A program made the position numbers and the translations under genes. From contig JBAJFG010000002.1 of the NCBI GenBank assembly GCA_037903475.1, positions 1,364,001 through 1,428,000 on the forward strand: a stretch of 64,000 bases of DNA. The letters are read 5' to 3'. The first letter of the stretch is position 1. Each line of letters opens with the position of its first letter. Below the pieces are notes generated by a model. The model was not told where the DNA came from. It saw only the letters and a program-made list of their open reading frames with translations, and did not search any database. Shown piece after piece: positions 29,690-40,718 of the stretch. Source of the DNA: Ancylostoma caninum. Its lineage: Eukaryota; Nematoda; Chromadorea; Rhabditida; Ancylostomatidae.

Positions 29690-31440
29690 TGGTACGAATT
29701 TCATAAACAAGCCTCCGCTTAACCATATGCGCACACCTGTCAACAGCGTTAGTCTGAAACCTAATGTCCAGAGCGGCAGATGTGTCCACGGCAGTATCTC
29801 CGCAGGTAGGCGGCCATTCAAGGTGTTCAATATATTGTTGTGATTGTCCAGCGTCCAGCTATATGGTGAGCGACTCATTTCGGAAGTGAAAATTTCTGAG
29901 TGCTGCCTTTAAGCCACAACGGACCACAAATTTCTTGGGGCTCCGCCTCGAATAACAGTGCGAAGCCCCTTTGTTTTTCATCCCTTTTACGAAGCTCAGC
30001 TTGCCCTCAGGAAGACCTTTGCTGGGGCCTGAGCTCTACTCGAAATTTCCAGACTCAAACCCCTCTAGTAACTTCGAGTAGAAATCGACTAAATTCTATA
30101 CATTTTCTGGTTTTAAGAGTTCCTCCGCAGAATTCTGTAGAAATTTCGGTTCCTACTCGAAAAGTCTATTCTCTCGATTTCGACTCAAAATTACTCAATT
30201 TCTACTGGAACTTTTTCATCTGAATAGGTGTTGTGAACGAATTCGTTGGATTTTGCTTTATGAATTCAAATCTGGATGACCAACAAGGAAAGCGATCCGT
30301 AGCAGCAATGCGTTTGTGGAGAATATCCTCTCCAAAATGCCAGTCGCTCATGAATTCTAAGATGAGAGCTTGGAAAATCTGGTCAGCAATTTCACCTTCA
30401 TGAAGGGGTCCGGAAAGAGCAAGTAGAATCATAGATAATGCAAGGCGGGCAGAACATTACGGGGACAGTCAAGCATGTCTCGTCACTTGAAGAAAATCGT
30501 TGAGGGGGGGGGGGGGGGAGGAAGATGAGTAGATGGATTTTGCGTGAGTTGGACGAGGAACACCAATTATTCGACCCATAGATATTCTACAGATTCTTTT
30601 TAAGGAAGGGTTGTTAATGTTGGTAGATATCAGGTCATGTACGACAATACATAGAAGGAATAGGCCGTCATAGGACCTGGGTTCAGCGACCCACCTAAAA
30701 AATAGCCGGACCATCGCTACAGTTTCACCTACACCTTTGACATTTGATGGCCAGCAACCTGACGCAACGAATCGTTTCAAACGAATGCAGATAATCGTTG
30801 AGTTCTACGCTCTTTTCTTCAGTGTGTCAAGGGAAAGCTTTCAATTATAAAGTAGTAGGCACAGGCGAATCATCGATGGTGCGAGATAACGCATACCAGC
30901 ATGTTACAGCATTAGCTGTATAAAAACTAGCCACTTGTGTTTTGGGATTCAAACTCGCCTCTATACTCCCTGATCATTCTCCAACGGAATGCCCTCCTTC
31001 CAAGCTCCTATAACTTCATATTCGCTGTTGAACTTTCAATGAACTGACCCTACTCGAGAACAACGTTGCCGCCCTTTCGAATATAAACCTGTTTAATTTC
31101 GAACTTCTGAAAGAACCTTTCCTGAAGCCATATTCGGAGCATTGCGCAGATGTCAATGCGATTCTTTGATTTAAATAAAAATGTCGACTTTTAGCTGATT
31201 TATGGGTTCTAAAAACTAGGCGCAACTGCCCCGGAAATTTTGCACGCACCTAATATCTCAGCAAGAAAAATGCAATGAAACTATGTGATTACGTACGAAA
31301 GCTGTAAAGTTAACTTCAAAGAACGAAGTGCTTGAGGTTAGCATGAACAAGCGAAGTACCTGCACTACCCGGATCCAGTTGTTTTCCAATAACAACAACA
31401 TACGTCCCCTGCACTCACCGCTAGCGGTGGTCTGTCTATT
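29690..31440. other. unassigned DNA
   Basis: No firm gene. A minus-strand stretch at about 29737-29862 (QSQQYIEHLEWPPTCGDTAV in one frame) could be an exon 54 nt upstream of 29682, but the phases do not join. A G-run lies at 30505-30518. The 5' end of the CR1-like LINE may begin near 31380. Confidence 0.35.
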
Positions 31441-31451
31441 TCTCTGTACTG

Positions 31452-32146
31452 ATGCCTACTATCACTCGCTGTAAGCACAATAAAGGCAAGGATGCTCAAT
31501 CGGATTCAGCCTGCCCTGTGACTGAACTGTCACAGTTTGGTGAATCTTTGACTGCTCCTTTGATGCAGGATGTTAGGACTCATGTCGAACACGATATCGT
31601 CATGTTTGGGACACGCACCCAACGTGCCTCGTTGTGTTATTGAGTCGTTTCATGCTCTACAAATTGTCATCACCGCTCATAGGAGCTGCGAGAGTTACCT
31701 GCATCAAAGGAGCGTGCTAATTCATGGTATTCCGGAGCTTCCCAAGGACACTCCCCCAGCTGTCAGACAGGCCGACGTCGAGACCAAGGTGTCAGACATA
31801 CTTGATGCTCTTGGTGTCGAGGCCAGGCCATGGACAACTTTTAGAATGGGTAGATGGGATGAGTCCAAGCCTCGTCTTACTAAGGTCATTTCCCCTCCCC
31901 TTCTCAATTCTTTGCGGTGCTCGGGAGAGCCCCTTCGCTCAGACAAATGCCTAATTTCAGGCATATTTTCATTCGGGCCAGTCTGACCGAAGAAGGGCGT
32001 CGAAGGGATTTTGACCTACGTAAATGGGCACGGGAGAAGAACATGGATTCAGAACGCAAGGAATATGTGGTCTATAAAGGGGAGGTTATAAAGGTTTCTG
32101 GGATTCCTAAGGTTCGTCAGAGCCAGGACGTGCCACAGCGGAACTA
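31452..32146 (+). pseudogene. CR1-like LINE ORF1 remnant
   Basis: Two overlapping frames are needed. The first contains SVLIHGIPELPKDTPPAVRQ and ADVETKVSDILDALGVEARP; the second continues with FRHIFIRASLTEEGRRRDFD and LRKWAREKNM. This order (a short beta-strand-like V-x-I-x-G-I-P-E, a helix, then R-x-L-x-x-W) resembles the RNA-binding ORF1 proteins of nematode CR1-type LINEs, which coat the element's RNA. At least one frameshift lies near 31920, so it is not functional as read. Confidence 0.6.
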
Positions 32147-32190
32147 AAGAGAAAGCATGGTAACTCAATAGCCCGTTGTTTTTTACTTAA

Positions 32191-32601
32191 AGGCAGTGTG
32201 TCACCTCGTTTTCGTGTCTGAGCTCTTACCAGATTCTGAATCTGGTCGACACGCCGAATCCAACGGTATAACTGAAATGTTAGGAAAAGGTCTTTAAACC
32301 CTACTGTTAAACGTTTTTCGGGAGGGGATTTGTAACAGTTTTTCGAGCCGAGTGGACGCATGAAGCCGTTGGTCTCATCGATCGGACATGTTTAGACATG
32401 TTGGCCAACACTGCAGACGTGGAGGGCAGCCAGCACATTCACGGACCGCTCCACCCAGGTGATCCGTGAACTGCGCTTTCGGAACCTCCGAAAACGGGGA
32501 TTTCGTCATTTTTATGAGCTTTGACGTACATCTCTGGAATTAGCGTGACGAGGAGATCTAGAGTTTGCTGGTATTTTCCGCTCACGAAACGAAGTGACAC
32601 T
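32191..32601. mobile_element. TTAA-flanked MITE, copy 3, in the LINE
   Basis: 411 bp between TTAA sites (32187-32190, 32602-32605). The left end AGGCAGTGTGTCACCTCGTT is intact and the right end AACGAAGTGACACT is decayed. It lies between ORF1 and ORF2 of the LINE and matches the reverse complement of the element at 8318-9051. Confidence 0.75.
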
Positions 32602-32628
32602 TTAACGCAAGGAGCCTACTAAACAAAC

Positions 32629-32907
32629 TTGAAAATTTTCGCATTTTTCTTTGCCACAAGAAACCAGATGTTGTATTTATCATCTTGGCTTTCTCCACAC
32701 ATTGATTCTTCTGAACTCTGTTCTGGTCTACCTTATACAGTTTTTCGAAAAGATCGAGCTACGAAACGTGGTGGTGGAGTATGTATCTTCGTAAAAACCG
32801 ATATTATCTGTGAAGAATCCGTGACCCCCACCACTGGCGCCTCTGACTTACTCTGTGTTAAATTTCATAATATAATGTCAAATCATACTGAATACTCATT
32901 AGCTGCC
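32629..32907 (+). pseudogene. LINE ORF2 endonuclease, first part
   Basis: Frame with LYLSSWLSPHIDSSELCSGL, then YTVFRKDRATKRGGGVCIFV, then LLCVKFHNIMSNH. The R-G-G-G-V and following strand are typical of the apurinic-type endonuclease of CR1/jockey elements. The reading stops where the RTE element was inserted and resumes at 35923. Confidence 0.7.
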
Positions 32908-33099
32908 AGAGCGAGCGGTCGGCTCATATAGCGCTCGTCTCCACTACCTCAACCCCCCCCCCCTTTCCGGGCTCTCCGGAACGCAGAGGACTGGATCAGC
33001 GGTTTACGCTACTCGACTCCCACAACCACCCGCTCACCTCCCACCACCACCATCACGCATCAGTAGCCTGGACAACCTGATGCTCCGCTGCCGTCCATC

Positions 33100-35857
33100 A
33101 TGCTGAACTTCCGAATTGGCACGATCAACTGTCGGACACTCCGCACGAAGAACAGAATAGCAGAGCTGAAAGACGCCACTATGGAGGTACCTTTTGACAT
33201 AATCGGGCTCTCCGGAACGCAGAGGACTGGATCAGCGGTTTACGCTTGCAGAAATCCGACCATTTCATTTTCCTCAGTGAAATGACGGGATTTGTTGTGA
33301 ACAAGAAATGGACGGACTGCTGTTCCTTCTATACCATCTCAAGAAGAGTTTCGTTCGTTGACGTTACAACGACATCTGGATCTGTTCGTATAGTTCAAGT
33401 GTACGCACCGACTACTACTCACATCGATGAAGAGTACGAAGAATTCCTTGAACATATCTCGCAAGCCCTCAGTACTCACTGTATTCCTGGAAAAACACAC
33501 CACAAGATTGTTGTGGGCGACTTCAACGCCAAAGTTGGAAGCGGAACTGCAGATTGGGACACGTAATGAATGAGGAGAAGATCTTGTCAAATTTTGCTCC
33601 GAAACTCGCCTTCATGTCATGAATAACCGCTTCCAGAAAAGGCCTTCGAGAAAGTGGACATAGATCTCTCCGAATATGAAAACAAGGAATGCTATCGATT
33701 TTGTGTTATCAGTGGATCCTACGATCTTCCTTGATGTCGACATAATTGGTCGGTTCAATTTTGTTAGTGATCGCCGACTAGTTATGGCCAAGCCACGCTT
33801 CAAGAAGGAACGACATTTCTTCAGAAGAGCACAGCAAAAAACAACGTTGGACGAAGAAAACTTCTCATCTGCCTTGGAACAACTTGCGGTTACCACTGAA
33901 CTAAGCAATCACGAAGAGCTGAAGATGGCAATGAAGCTCGCGGCTTCTGTTTCATCAACAATACAAATAAAAGAAAAACACCTTTCTGAAGAAACGAGAA
34001 AGCTGTACGAAGAAAGACACCGCCTTTTACACAAGGCTTCACCTAGAAACACAGTAGAACTCTCGCTGGTGAACAAAACATTAAGTGGTTCATCGGAAAC
34101 GAACATCGAAAGAAAACATCTTCCACGATTACACCAAGCTGTCTGCGAAAGAAAAAAGTGTGCGGAAGGCCCTTCAAGAAAATAAACTGTACACAAGACC
34201 GTTGACGCAACTGAAGAGAAACGATGGAGCAGTCGCAAGGACTCCCGCTACTGTGACGACTGTAGTTCAAGACTTCTATAATAATCTTTTTTCTTCAACA
34301 AGACAATCTTTACCTCAAATGTTGCAGGGTACCGGAGTAGAGGTGCTACCAATTCTAGCACATGAAGTCAGGAATGCACTTGAGAGGATGAAAATTGATA
34401 AAATGCCAGGACCAGACCACATAACCGTCGAGATGCTAATCAATGGGTATCATGTTTTGGAAAAACCATTAACCACATTATTCAATGAATGCCTCACCAG
34501 AGAACACCTTCCTACGTCTCTTGCGGATTCAGTAATATCGTTGCTGTTCAAGAAAGGCGACCACGTATCGGCAGTTAACGACCGAATGAACTGGAAGATA
34601 TCCGAAACTTCCGTCCTATTGCATTACTCTCCATGGCATAGAAATTATTCAGTTCGATTCTCGGACAACGAATGTTAAGCTGCTTAGATTCCAATCAACC
34701 AGTAGAACAAGCAGGGTTCCGTCGGAGGTTCTCCACAGTTGACCACATCCATGTCGTTCAACAATTAATAGAGAAGAGCCGTGGGTACAAGTTCTCACTG
34801 ATATAGCCTTTGTGGACTATTCCAAAGCGTTTGATTCTGTGGAACAGGATGTAGTTTGGAACTCACTACTGTGTCAAGGAATTCACCCGGAAATAGTCCG
34901 TCTTCTGTCTAACATCTACACTGAAGCTGAAATAGCAATCAACATATGTGGTAAACCTGCCCCAATCCAAGTTCAGAGAGGCGTTAGACAAGGAGACCCT
35001 ATATCTCCCGCTCTCTTTGCCGCTGTTCTCGAAACCGTCTTTCGCAGTGTGGAATGGAGTAAGGAAGGAGCAAACGTTGACTGATACTATTTAAACCATC
35101 TTCGCTGAGCAGACGATGTTGTGCTCTTTGCTCGCTATGCAAAACGCCTTGAGCAAATGCTTAGCGGAATGAATGAAAAAAGCAAAGCTGTCGGAGTGAA
35201 AATCAATTTCTCAAAAACCGTAGTCATGTCCAATTCAGTTCAAATCCCGATGCTCATAGACGGAACTATCGCTTCTTACTGCACCAACTACATCTATCTC
35301 GGACAGAAGATTTCGTTTGATGGTGACCTTTCTGCAGAAATAATCAGAAGAATTCAAGCCGGATGGAGCTCATTCAATCGATACCGCTCCTACTTCACAA
35401 ACGAAGAATTCCCATGAGATTCAAGAGACAGCTTCACGTATCCTGCATAGAACCGTCGCTCTTATATGGCTGCAAAACTTGGGTAACGAGGAAAACAGAA
35501 ATGGAAATGTTAAAGACAGCTCAACGGAAAAAGATGAGAAAGATGCTGGGCGTAACAGTTTTGCATCGCCGAACCAATGTGTGGCTTCAGAATACTGCTA
35601 AACTCCCGGATGTTGCCTGCAGAGCAATCAGACGAAAATGGATGTGGGCAATAAGAATAGCTTGCACAGAAGACGAAAGATGGGCAAGAAGAATTTCAGA
35701 ATGGCGACCATGGACCTGGAAAAGATCATCTGGGCGTCCAAAAATGAGATGGAGGGATGCGTTTGTATCGTACCTTGGCGAAACATGGATGCGAGCGGCA
35801 GTTAACGACCGAATGAAATGGAAGAGAAGCATGCAACGACATATTGAAACAATATGA
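33100..35857 (+). pseudogene. RTE ORF2 (endonuclease-reverse transcriptase), broken
   Basis: Motifs in order: RIGTINCRTLRT, VVGDFNAKVGSG (endonuclease); KMPGPDHITVEMLINGY, ADSVISLLFKKGD, then NFRPIALLSM, QAGFRRRFSTVDHIHVV, DYSKAFDSV, GVRQGDPISPALFAAVLE, ADDVVLF, YLGQKISFDGDL (reverse transcriptase); and a long basic C-terminus with RKKMRKMLGVTVLHRRTNV. The frame breaks several times (near 33290, 33560, 34180, 34600, 34680 and 35100). The catalytic Glu expected after the first conserved block (usually E-T) reads G-T. The residue just before the ADD triad, normally Phe, is a TGA stop. It is a dead copy. Confidence 0.85.
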
Positions 35858-35868
35858 TATCGTTGAAT

Positions 35869-35874
35869 AAAAAA

Positions 35875-35905
<31 letters not shown>

Positions 35906-35916
35906 TATACATACAT
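35869..35916. repeat. AAAT microsatellite at the RTE 3' end
   Basis: About ten AAAT units, then variants. RTE elements end in such short repeats, which serve in target-primed reverse transcription. Confidence 0.8.
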
Positions 35917-35922
35917 AAATAA

Positions 35923-36464
35923 ATGTCAAATCATGAGTGTTTAGCTGCCCTAATTTATAGACCCCCCTCCTGTTGTGCTCTTGACGACCAAAAATTGATT
36001 GATGCCCTCTATAACTTGTGCGCAAACACCAAAAACTTTCTATTGCTTGGAGATTTCAATCTGGCCATTGATTGGTTTGAATCTGCGGCTTTCTGTCCTA
36101 GATCACTGAGGTATCTGAAATTTTTCCAGGACCTCTTTCTCGAACAGCATGTGCGCGGCCCAACTAGAGGTAACCGGACACTCGATTTGATATTAATTTG
36201 TGATCAGATTGTTAGCAACGTCCTTGTTTTGAAACCGTTAGCTAGTGCGGATCACGCAACCCTTTTGTTCGATTTACCCCTGCCTGTGGCATGTCCTCGG
36301 CAAGATGACACCTATCTAGACTTCCATCACGGTAATTTCGATGCGATTTCGAATGAACTTAGCACTATCGACTGGTTTCCGTTTCTCGACGACGCCTCAT
36401 GTATTGACGAGCTTTATCACCGCTTTGCCTTCGTTTTACATTCACTTTTCTTACGTTTCATCCC
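35923..36464 (+). pseudogene. LINE ORF2 endonuclease, second part
   Basis: Resumes the frame broken at 32907: LAALIYRPPSC, NFLLLGDFNLAIDWFE, HVRGPTRGNRTLDLILICD, LASADHATLLFDLPL. GDFN and the S-D-H/A-D-H motif are the catalytic signatures of the endonuclease, and A-D-H is present here. It is open for 180 codons until the hAT element inserted at 36465. The tail of the open frame beyond that point is hAT sequence, not LINE protein. Confidence 0.8.
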
Positions 36465-36660
36465 CAGGGTCAAGCGTCCGATGTTAATTTCCCATGAGGG
36501 GGTCGTATGGGAGGGGGCTGGGAAGGGGGGGGGTCGTACTGGAGAGGTGTGGGTGGGGTACGTAGAGGGGTGGCTTGACCATTGAATGTAAATTCATGAT
36601 TGTTTGATGACATGACAAATGACGTTCCGCCCAAGAATGATCACGTCATATCGAGTTAAA

Positions 36661-36728
36661 GCAGAACTGGTTGGCAGCGTATGAGAGAAATCCGCTTCAG
36701 CGCACTCGCAGGTTCGATCCCCGGCGCC
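36661..36728 (+). repeat. tRNA-like segment, left arm of hAT copy 2
   Basis: ACTGGTTGGCAGCG (A-box-like) and AGGTTCGATCCCCGG (B box), as in copy 1. Confidence 0.5.
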
Positions 36729-37679
36729 TTCCATAAATTTTTGCACTGGTTGGAATCACTTCAGAACCAAATGTGGAATAAAGAGAGTGGAAATGTTAAA
36801 AAGTAGAGTGTGGGTAGCGAGACCAATCGATTGCACATGCGAAGATTCGCAGCAGGGCCCGTCAGAACATGGAAAAGTAGGGTGACTTAGACCTCGTGCT
36901 GAAGTTCTCTGACTCGAAATCAGCAAATGCTTCCCTATGCATCCATAGAGGACAATCAGCTCTGTCTTTTGCCAGAGTTTCAATTTTCTAGAGCTTCATA
37001 TGCTTTTGGGAGCTCGATGGGGAATTTCTCAAATTTCCAGGTCTCCGAGGGGAAATTCCCATCTAACTCACGCAAGCAGGAGCAATTATTGGGGTGTGAT
37101 AATGGGAGTGAAGAATCATTGCTTGGAGCTCTATTACGTGAAGGTAGAGAAATTTCGGTGAAAGGCAAACTCTCTTCATGGGAGTTGAAGAAATGAAAAT
37201 CTCGCAATTTGAACAGATGGTGAAAATGGAGTAAATCTGTTTGGGAAATCGCTGAGGAGCAATTTGCAGATATCACAAAAACTTTTCTTCTATGAGTTTT
37301 AGTTGAGGAAATTTCTCATTCGAGTACAGAATCTGGCTCCACGAAGTTCGCTCGTTTTTCCACAATTTAGATGGGAAATCGATGGGAAATTCAACAAATT
37401 TCTCATCGATTTCCCATCGAGCTCCCAAAAATGGCAGAAGATAGAGCTGATCGTCCTATATGGACAGATAGAAAAACATTCGCTGATTTCGAGTCAGAGA
37501 ACCTCAGTGCGAAGTCTAAGTAACCCTAGTTTTCCACAAACTGGCGTCCCTTGTAGGCGAATTCTCGCATGTGTTATCGATCGATTTCGCTTACCTCACT
37601 TCATTTCCAAACCTTTAAATCCTCTCTACTCCACACTAAATCCTGAACGGTTCCAACCTGTGCAAAAATTTTTTGGAGG

Positions 37680-37756
37680 CGCCGGGAATCGAACCCGTGG
37701 GCGCGCAAATGCCAACGCTGAAACCGATTCCTGGCATGGGCTGCCAATCAGTCCTG
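37680..37756 (-). repeat. tRNA-like segment, right arm of hAT copy 2
   Basis: On the minus strand: ACTGATTGGCAGCC, then GGGTTCGATTCCCGGCGCC, a consensus B box. It is the inverted partner of 36661-36728. Confidence 0.5.
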
Positions 37757-38043
37757 TTTTTACACGTAATGACATGATCGTCCTTGCTGGCAGTCTGGTC
37801 CGATCGGAAAAGGAAGGATGTATATCGACCTCAAGGTTGTTTTAGTTCCAATTTTGGGTTTTTAATGTGTTTCTTTTGTGTGTTCTTCCTTGAAACTGTT
37901 CAGTGTTTCAGTGTACAGAGAAAACATTCGGGAGCAGAAGGGGGGGGGGGGGGTCGTGAAAAGGTGGCGGTTGGACGAGGGAATATGGGGGGTCGTATTG
38001 AGGGTCGGTTTTTCCCATCGTCATGCTTGACTCTGTTCATCCC

Positions 38044-40046
38044 TCTTCTGTAAAGCAAAAGAAGAGCCCGCCTGTGGAGTGGTTCTCCACGACATATTAT
38101 AAACCTTTTCTAACATCGCAACAGGCTATTTTCGCTCTTAGACGATCCATTCGCTTCTGAGGAATACAGGAAGCTATCAAATTGACAAACATGTCAAGAA
38201 ACTCAAATCCTACAGAGGCAAAAAAACTTTCACAGATGAGTCCTTGCTCACTGTTTGCTTTCATGCGCCCTCTTTTAAAAGTAAAGAATGCTTCACGAAC
38301 AATTGCTGAAAAAGATGGTGTAAAATATGTAACAGACCAGGAAAAAGCTGGAGGGTTTGCAGCTTATTTCGCCAATATCTACCGGAAAAGTAGCTGCGAA
38401 CAGATTCTCAACATTACTGAAAATATCAACTTCTCTTGTTCGTCGTCAGCCGTGGTTTCTCCAAGTGAGATTTTACCTTAACTGAGGAAGCTCAAACCGT
38501 CGACATTTCGTCCTTGTGATGGCATACCCCAGATTGTCCTAAAACGTTGCGCAGAGCAGTTGGCGCTACCTATCTCCATAATAATCAATCTATCACTAAG
38601 CAATGGCGTGATCGTCGAAGTTTGGAAACACGGCACTGTCATTCCAATTCCAAAGAAGGGCAGTGCTTCTCAATTGAGTGACTTTAGGCCGATTTGCTTA
38701 AACTCAGCTGTTTGCAAGATTGCCGAAAAAATTGTCAGGAAAAAAACCTTTTAACCATTGTATTCGAGAGCACATTTTGCCACCTGAGCAGTATGGCTTT
38801 TTGGAAGGTTCTTCAACAACTTTGCAACTATTTGTTTGTGACTATTACTGGACAAAGCAGTTGATGAGAAAATACGCACTGATGTTCTCTTCTTCGACCT
38901 TTCAAGAGCTTTTGACCGTATAAATATCTCCAAACTAATCCATAAGCTTCACGACATCGGTATTCGAGGCATGATGCTTAGATGGATTGCATCTTATGTT
39001 TCCAACAGAACTTTCTCCCTGCGATTCGATGCAGCCATGTCATCGAAGTTTCCTGCAACTAGTGGGGTTCCACAAGGCGGTGTCCTATCCCCACTTCTTT
39101 TCACCATTTACACTAGAGAGCTTCCGTCTGTATTAGCAGTAAACAATATGGTTGAAGTAGTTGCCTACGCTGACGATATCAAGGTATATGGCACTTACTC
39201 GAACGCAGATAAAAACTTAGCGACTGGAGCTTTGAAAACTTCTATCGAAAACCTCTTATCTTGGGCCAGCTGTAACGACATTGATGTGAATCTCTCGAAA
39301 AAAACCTTGCATGACTATTTTCAACCAAAACTTAGATGAAGCTTCTCTAGCCGCATACTCCGACGCTGGTACCTCACTACCCAGACCTACTCTCATTCGA
39401 GATCTCGGAGTGCTATTAAACTGTAGGCTTGACCAGGGCGACTATGTTGCGGCTATTAAGCGAGTAACTTTGCAGAAAATTTACCTTCTCTTTCGAAATG
39501 TGACATGTGCTAACAAAGATGTTTACATCGAATTATACAAAACATATATCCTGCCTACATTAGAATGTGCCAGCCTAGTGTGGAGCCGGTTCCTTCACAG
39601 ACATATCAGAAGTATAGAAGAAGTGCAAATGATATTCACTCGAATTTTTTATAGGCTTTTTCCTAATCCTAATTTTCCTGACAGACTTCCGACATATAAG
39701 CTGAGATTGCAGATCTTAAATTTACATAGCTTGTTCTATCGAAGAATCTTCTCGGATATTGTACCGGCATTTCGGGTCCTGAAACTAGAGACGAAACGGA
39801 AACCCAGTGGGTTTTGGATATGGAAACCTTGCCCCGGTCGCAGAGGTAGGTTTAGCTTCCACCACCCCTTTTCCCCGCTCTAGCAACACACCTTTCGAAA
39901 ATCCTTTCTTTTTCAGAACCTCAAGATGGCTTGAAAAACTGATAGATCAGTTACTGTCTTGTTCAAATAGTTATTCTTCTAAACAAAAGCTTAAGGAGCA
40001 CAATGTTCTTGAACTTCTGGGAAGTGACGATTTAGGTCAAAGGTGA
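38044..40046 (+). pseudogene. LINE ORF2 reverse transcriptase and C-terminus
   Basis: Motifs in order: VIPIPKKGSASQLSDFRPIC, LPPEQYGFLEGSSTTLQL, FFDLSRAFDRI, GVPQGGVLSPLLFTIYTREL, VVAYADDIKVY (catalytic YADD intact), then DLGVLLNCRLD, LYKTYILPTLECASLVWSRF and a C-terminal RLPTYKLRLQILNLHSLFYR. Frame changes occur near 38480, 38750, 38900, 39310 and 39830. The first base after the hAT insertion is also out of frame with 36464. Stop at about 40044-40046. Confidence 0.85.
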
Positions 40047-40718
40047 GATGCATGATGTACTGCTTCGTCCCTCCCTTACAGGTGAAGTGTCCCGGTGACT
40101 ATCTCCATCTCGCTGCTACTTAGCTTTTCAACTAATGTCTAGTTGCAGAATCGTGAGAGATCATACGAACTTGTTTTCGCATCTCCTTTCGTTTTCACTT
40201 CTTAAGATGGTCTAGCTTTATCTACTTGCTGAAGTGCCCTCATTTTTGTACACCACGGCTGAGTCTTGTTTTACTTCTGTATTTCTTTTACGATGTTGCC
40301 AATGTCGTCTGCTTGGCCGCTGCGCACACTGGAGAAGCTATTGCACAGTTAAAATTGGGGCCTGGACCAGCTAGCCTCCGGCACCGGGTTCGCTGGTCAT
40401 TTTTGTAGAGAGGGTTCAAAAAAGTAGCCGCTGCGCTGTGAGTTCTAGCGAGCTACGACTTAATTTCTAGAGATTTATAACTGGAAGAGGGCTTTTGAGG
40501 ACTTTTGAGGTTCTAGATTAAAGTAGGCAGCACAATTTCTTTTAGAAATGAGATGATACATTTCAGATCGTTCTCTCCCTCCTGCTAGTAGTCCTCTGAG
40601 TTCATTCCTTTTTTTCTTTGTTTTTTCCTTTACCTGGACGATTTCTTTGTTTCGTTAATTAGTTCCAAGTTTGGCACGTCATTGTAGTTGACGTATGATA
40701 AATAATAATAAATAAAAA

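Larger units (their letters stand above)
32908..35921 (+). mobile_element. RTE-type retrotransposon inserted in the LINE
   Basis: About 3.0 kb with an apurinic-type endonuclease, a reverse transcriptase and a 3' run of AAAT repeats (from about 35869), the usual RTE layout. The flanks carry an imperfect target duplication: AATGTCAAATCAT ... TTAGCTGCC at 32874-32907 and again at 35922-35949. The first and last parts of the duplication match and the middle differs. A 43-bp and a 30-bp segment are each present twice inside the element. Confidence 0.82.
36465..38035. mobile_element. hAT-type fold-back element, copy 2
   Basis: 1571 bp flanked by a perfect 8-bp duplication TTCATCCC (36457-36464, 38036-38043), with ends CAGGGTCAAGC and GCTTGACTCTG. 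It is the same family as 2350-3955, inserted in the opposite orientation. It contains the paired tRNA-like segments (36661-36728 plus, 37680-37756 minus) and the same GGGAAATCGATGGGAAA motifs in inverted arrangement. Confidence 0.85.
31441..40718 (+). mobile_element. CR1-like LINE, interrupted by three later elements
   Basis: One non-LTR retrotransposon is readable in order across the interval: ORF1 (31452-32146), endonuclease (32629-32907 and 35923-36464), reverse transcriptase (38044-40046), and a 3' end with AATA repeats near 40693-40718. The interruptions are a TTAA MITE (32191-32601), an RTE element (32908-35921) and the hAT fold-back copy 2 (36465-38035). Removing them leaves about 5 kb, a normal length for this group. 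The 5' end is not defined. The RT motifs and two-ORF structure fit the CR1/jockey group. Confidence 0.82.

Noticed and set aside
36465..36585. C-terminal extension of the LINE endonuclease frame (Gly-rich)
   Set aside because: The frame simply runs into the inserted hAT element at 36465; the extra residues are not LINE protein.
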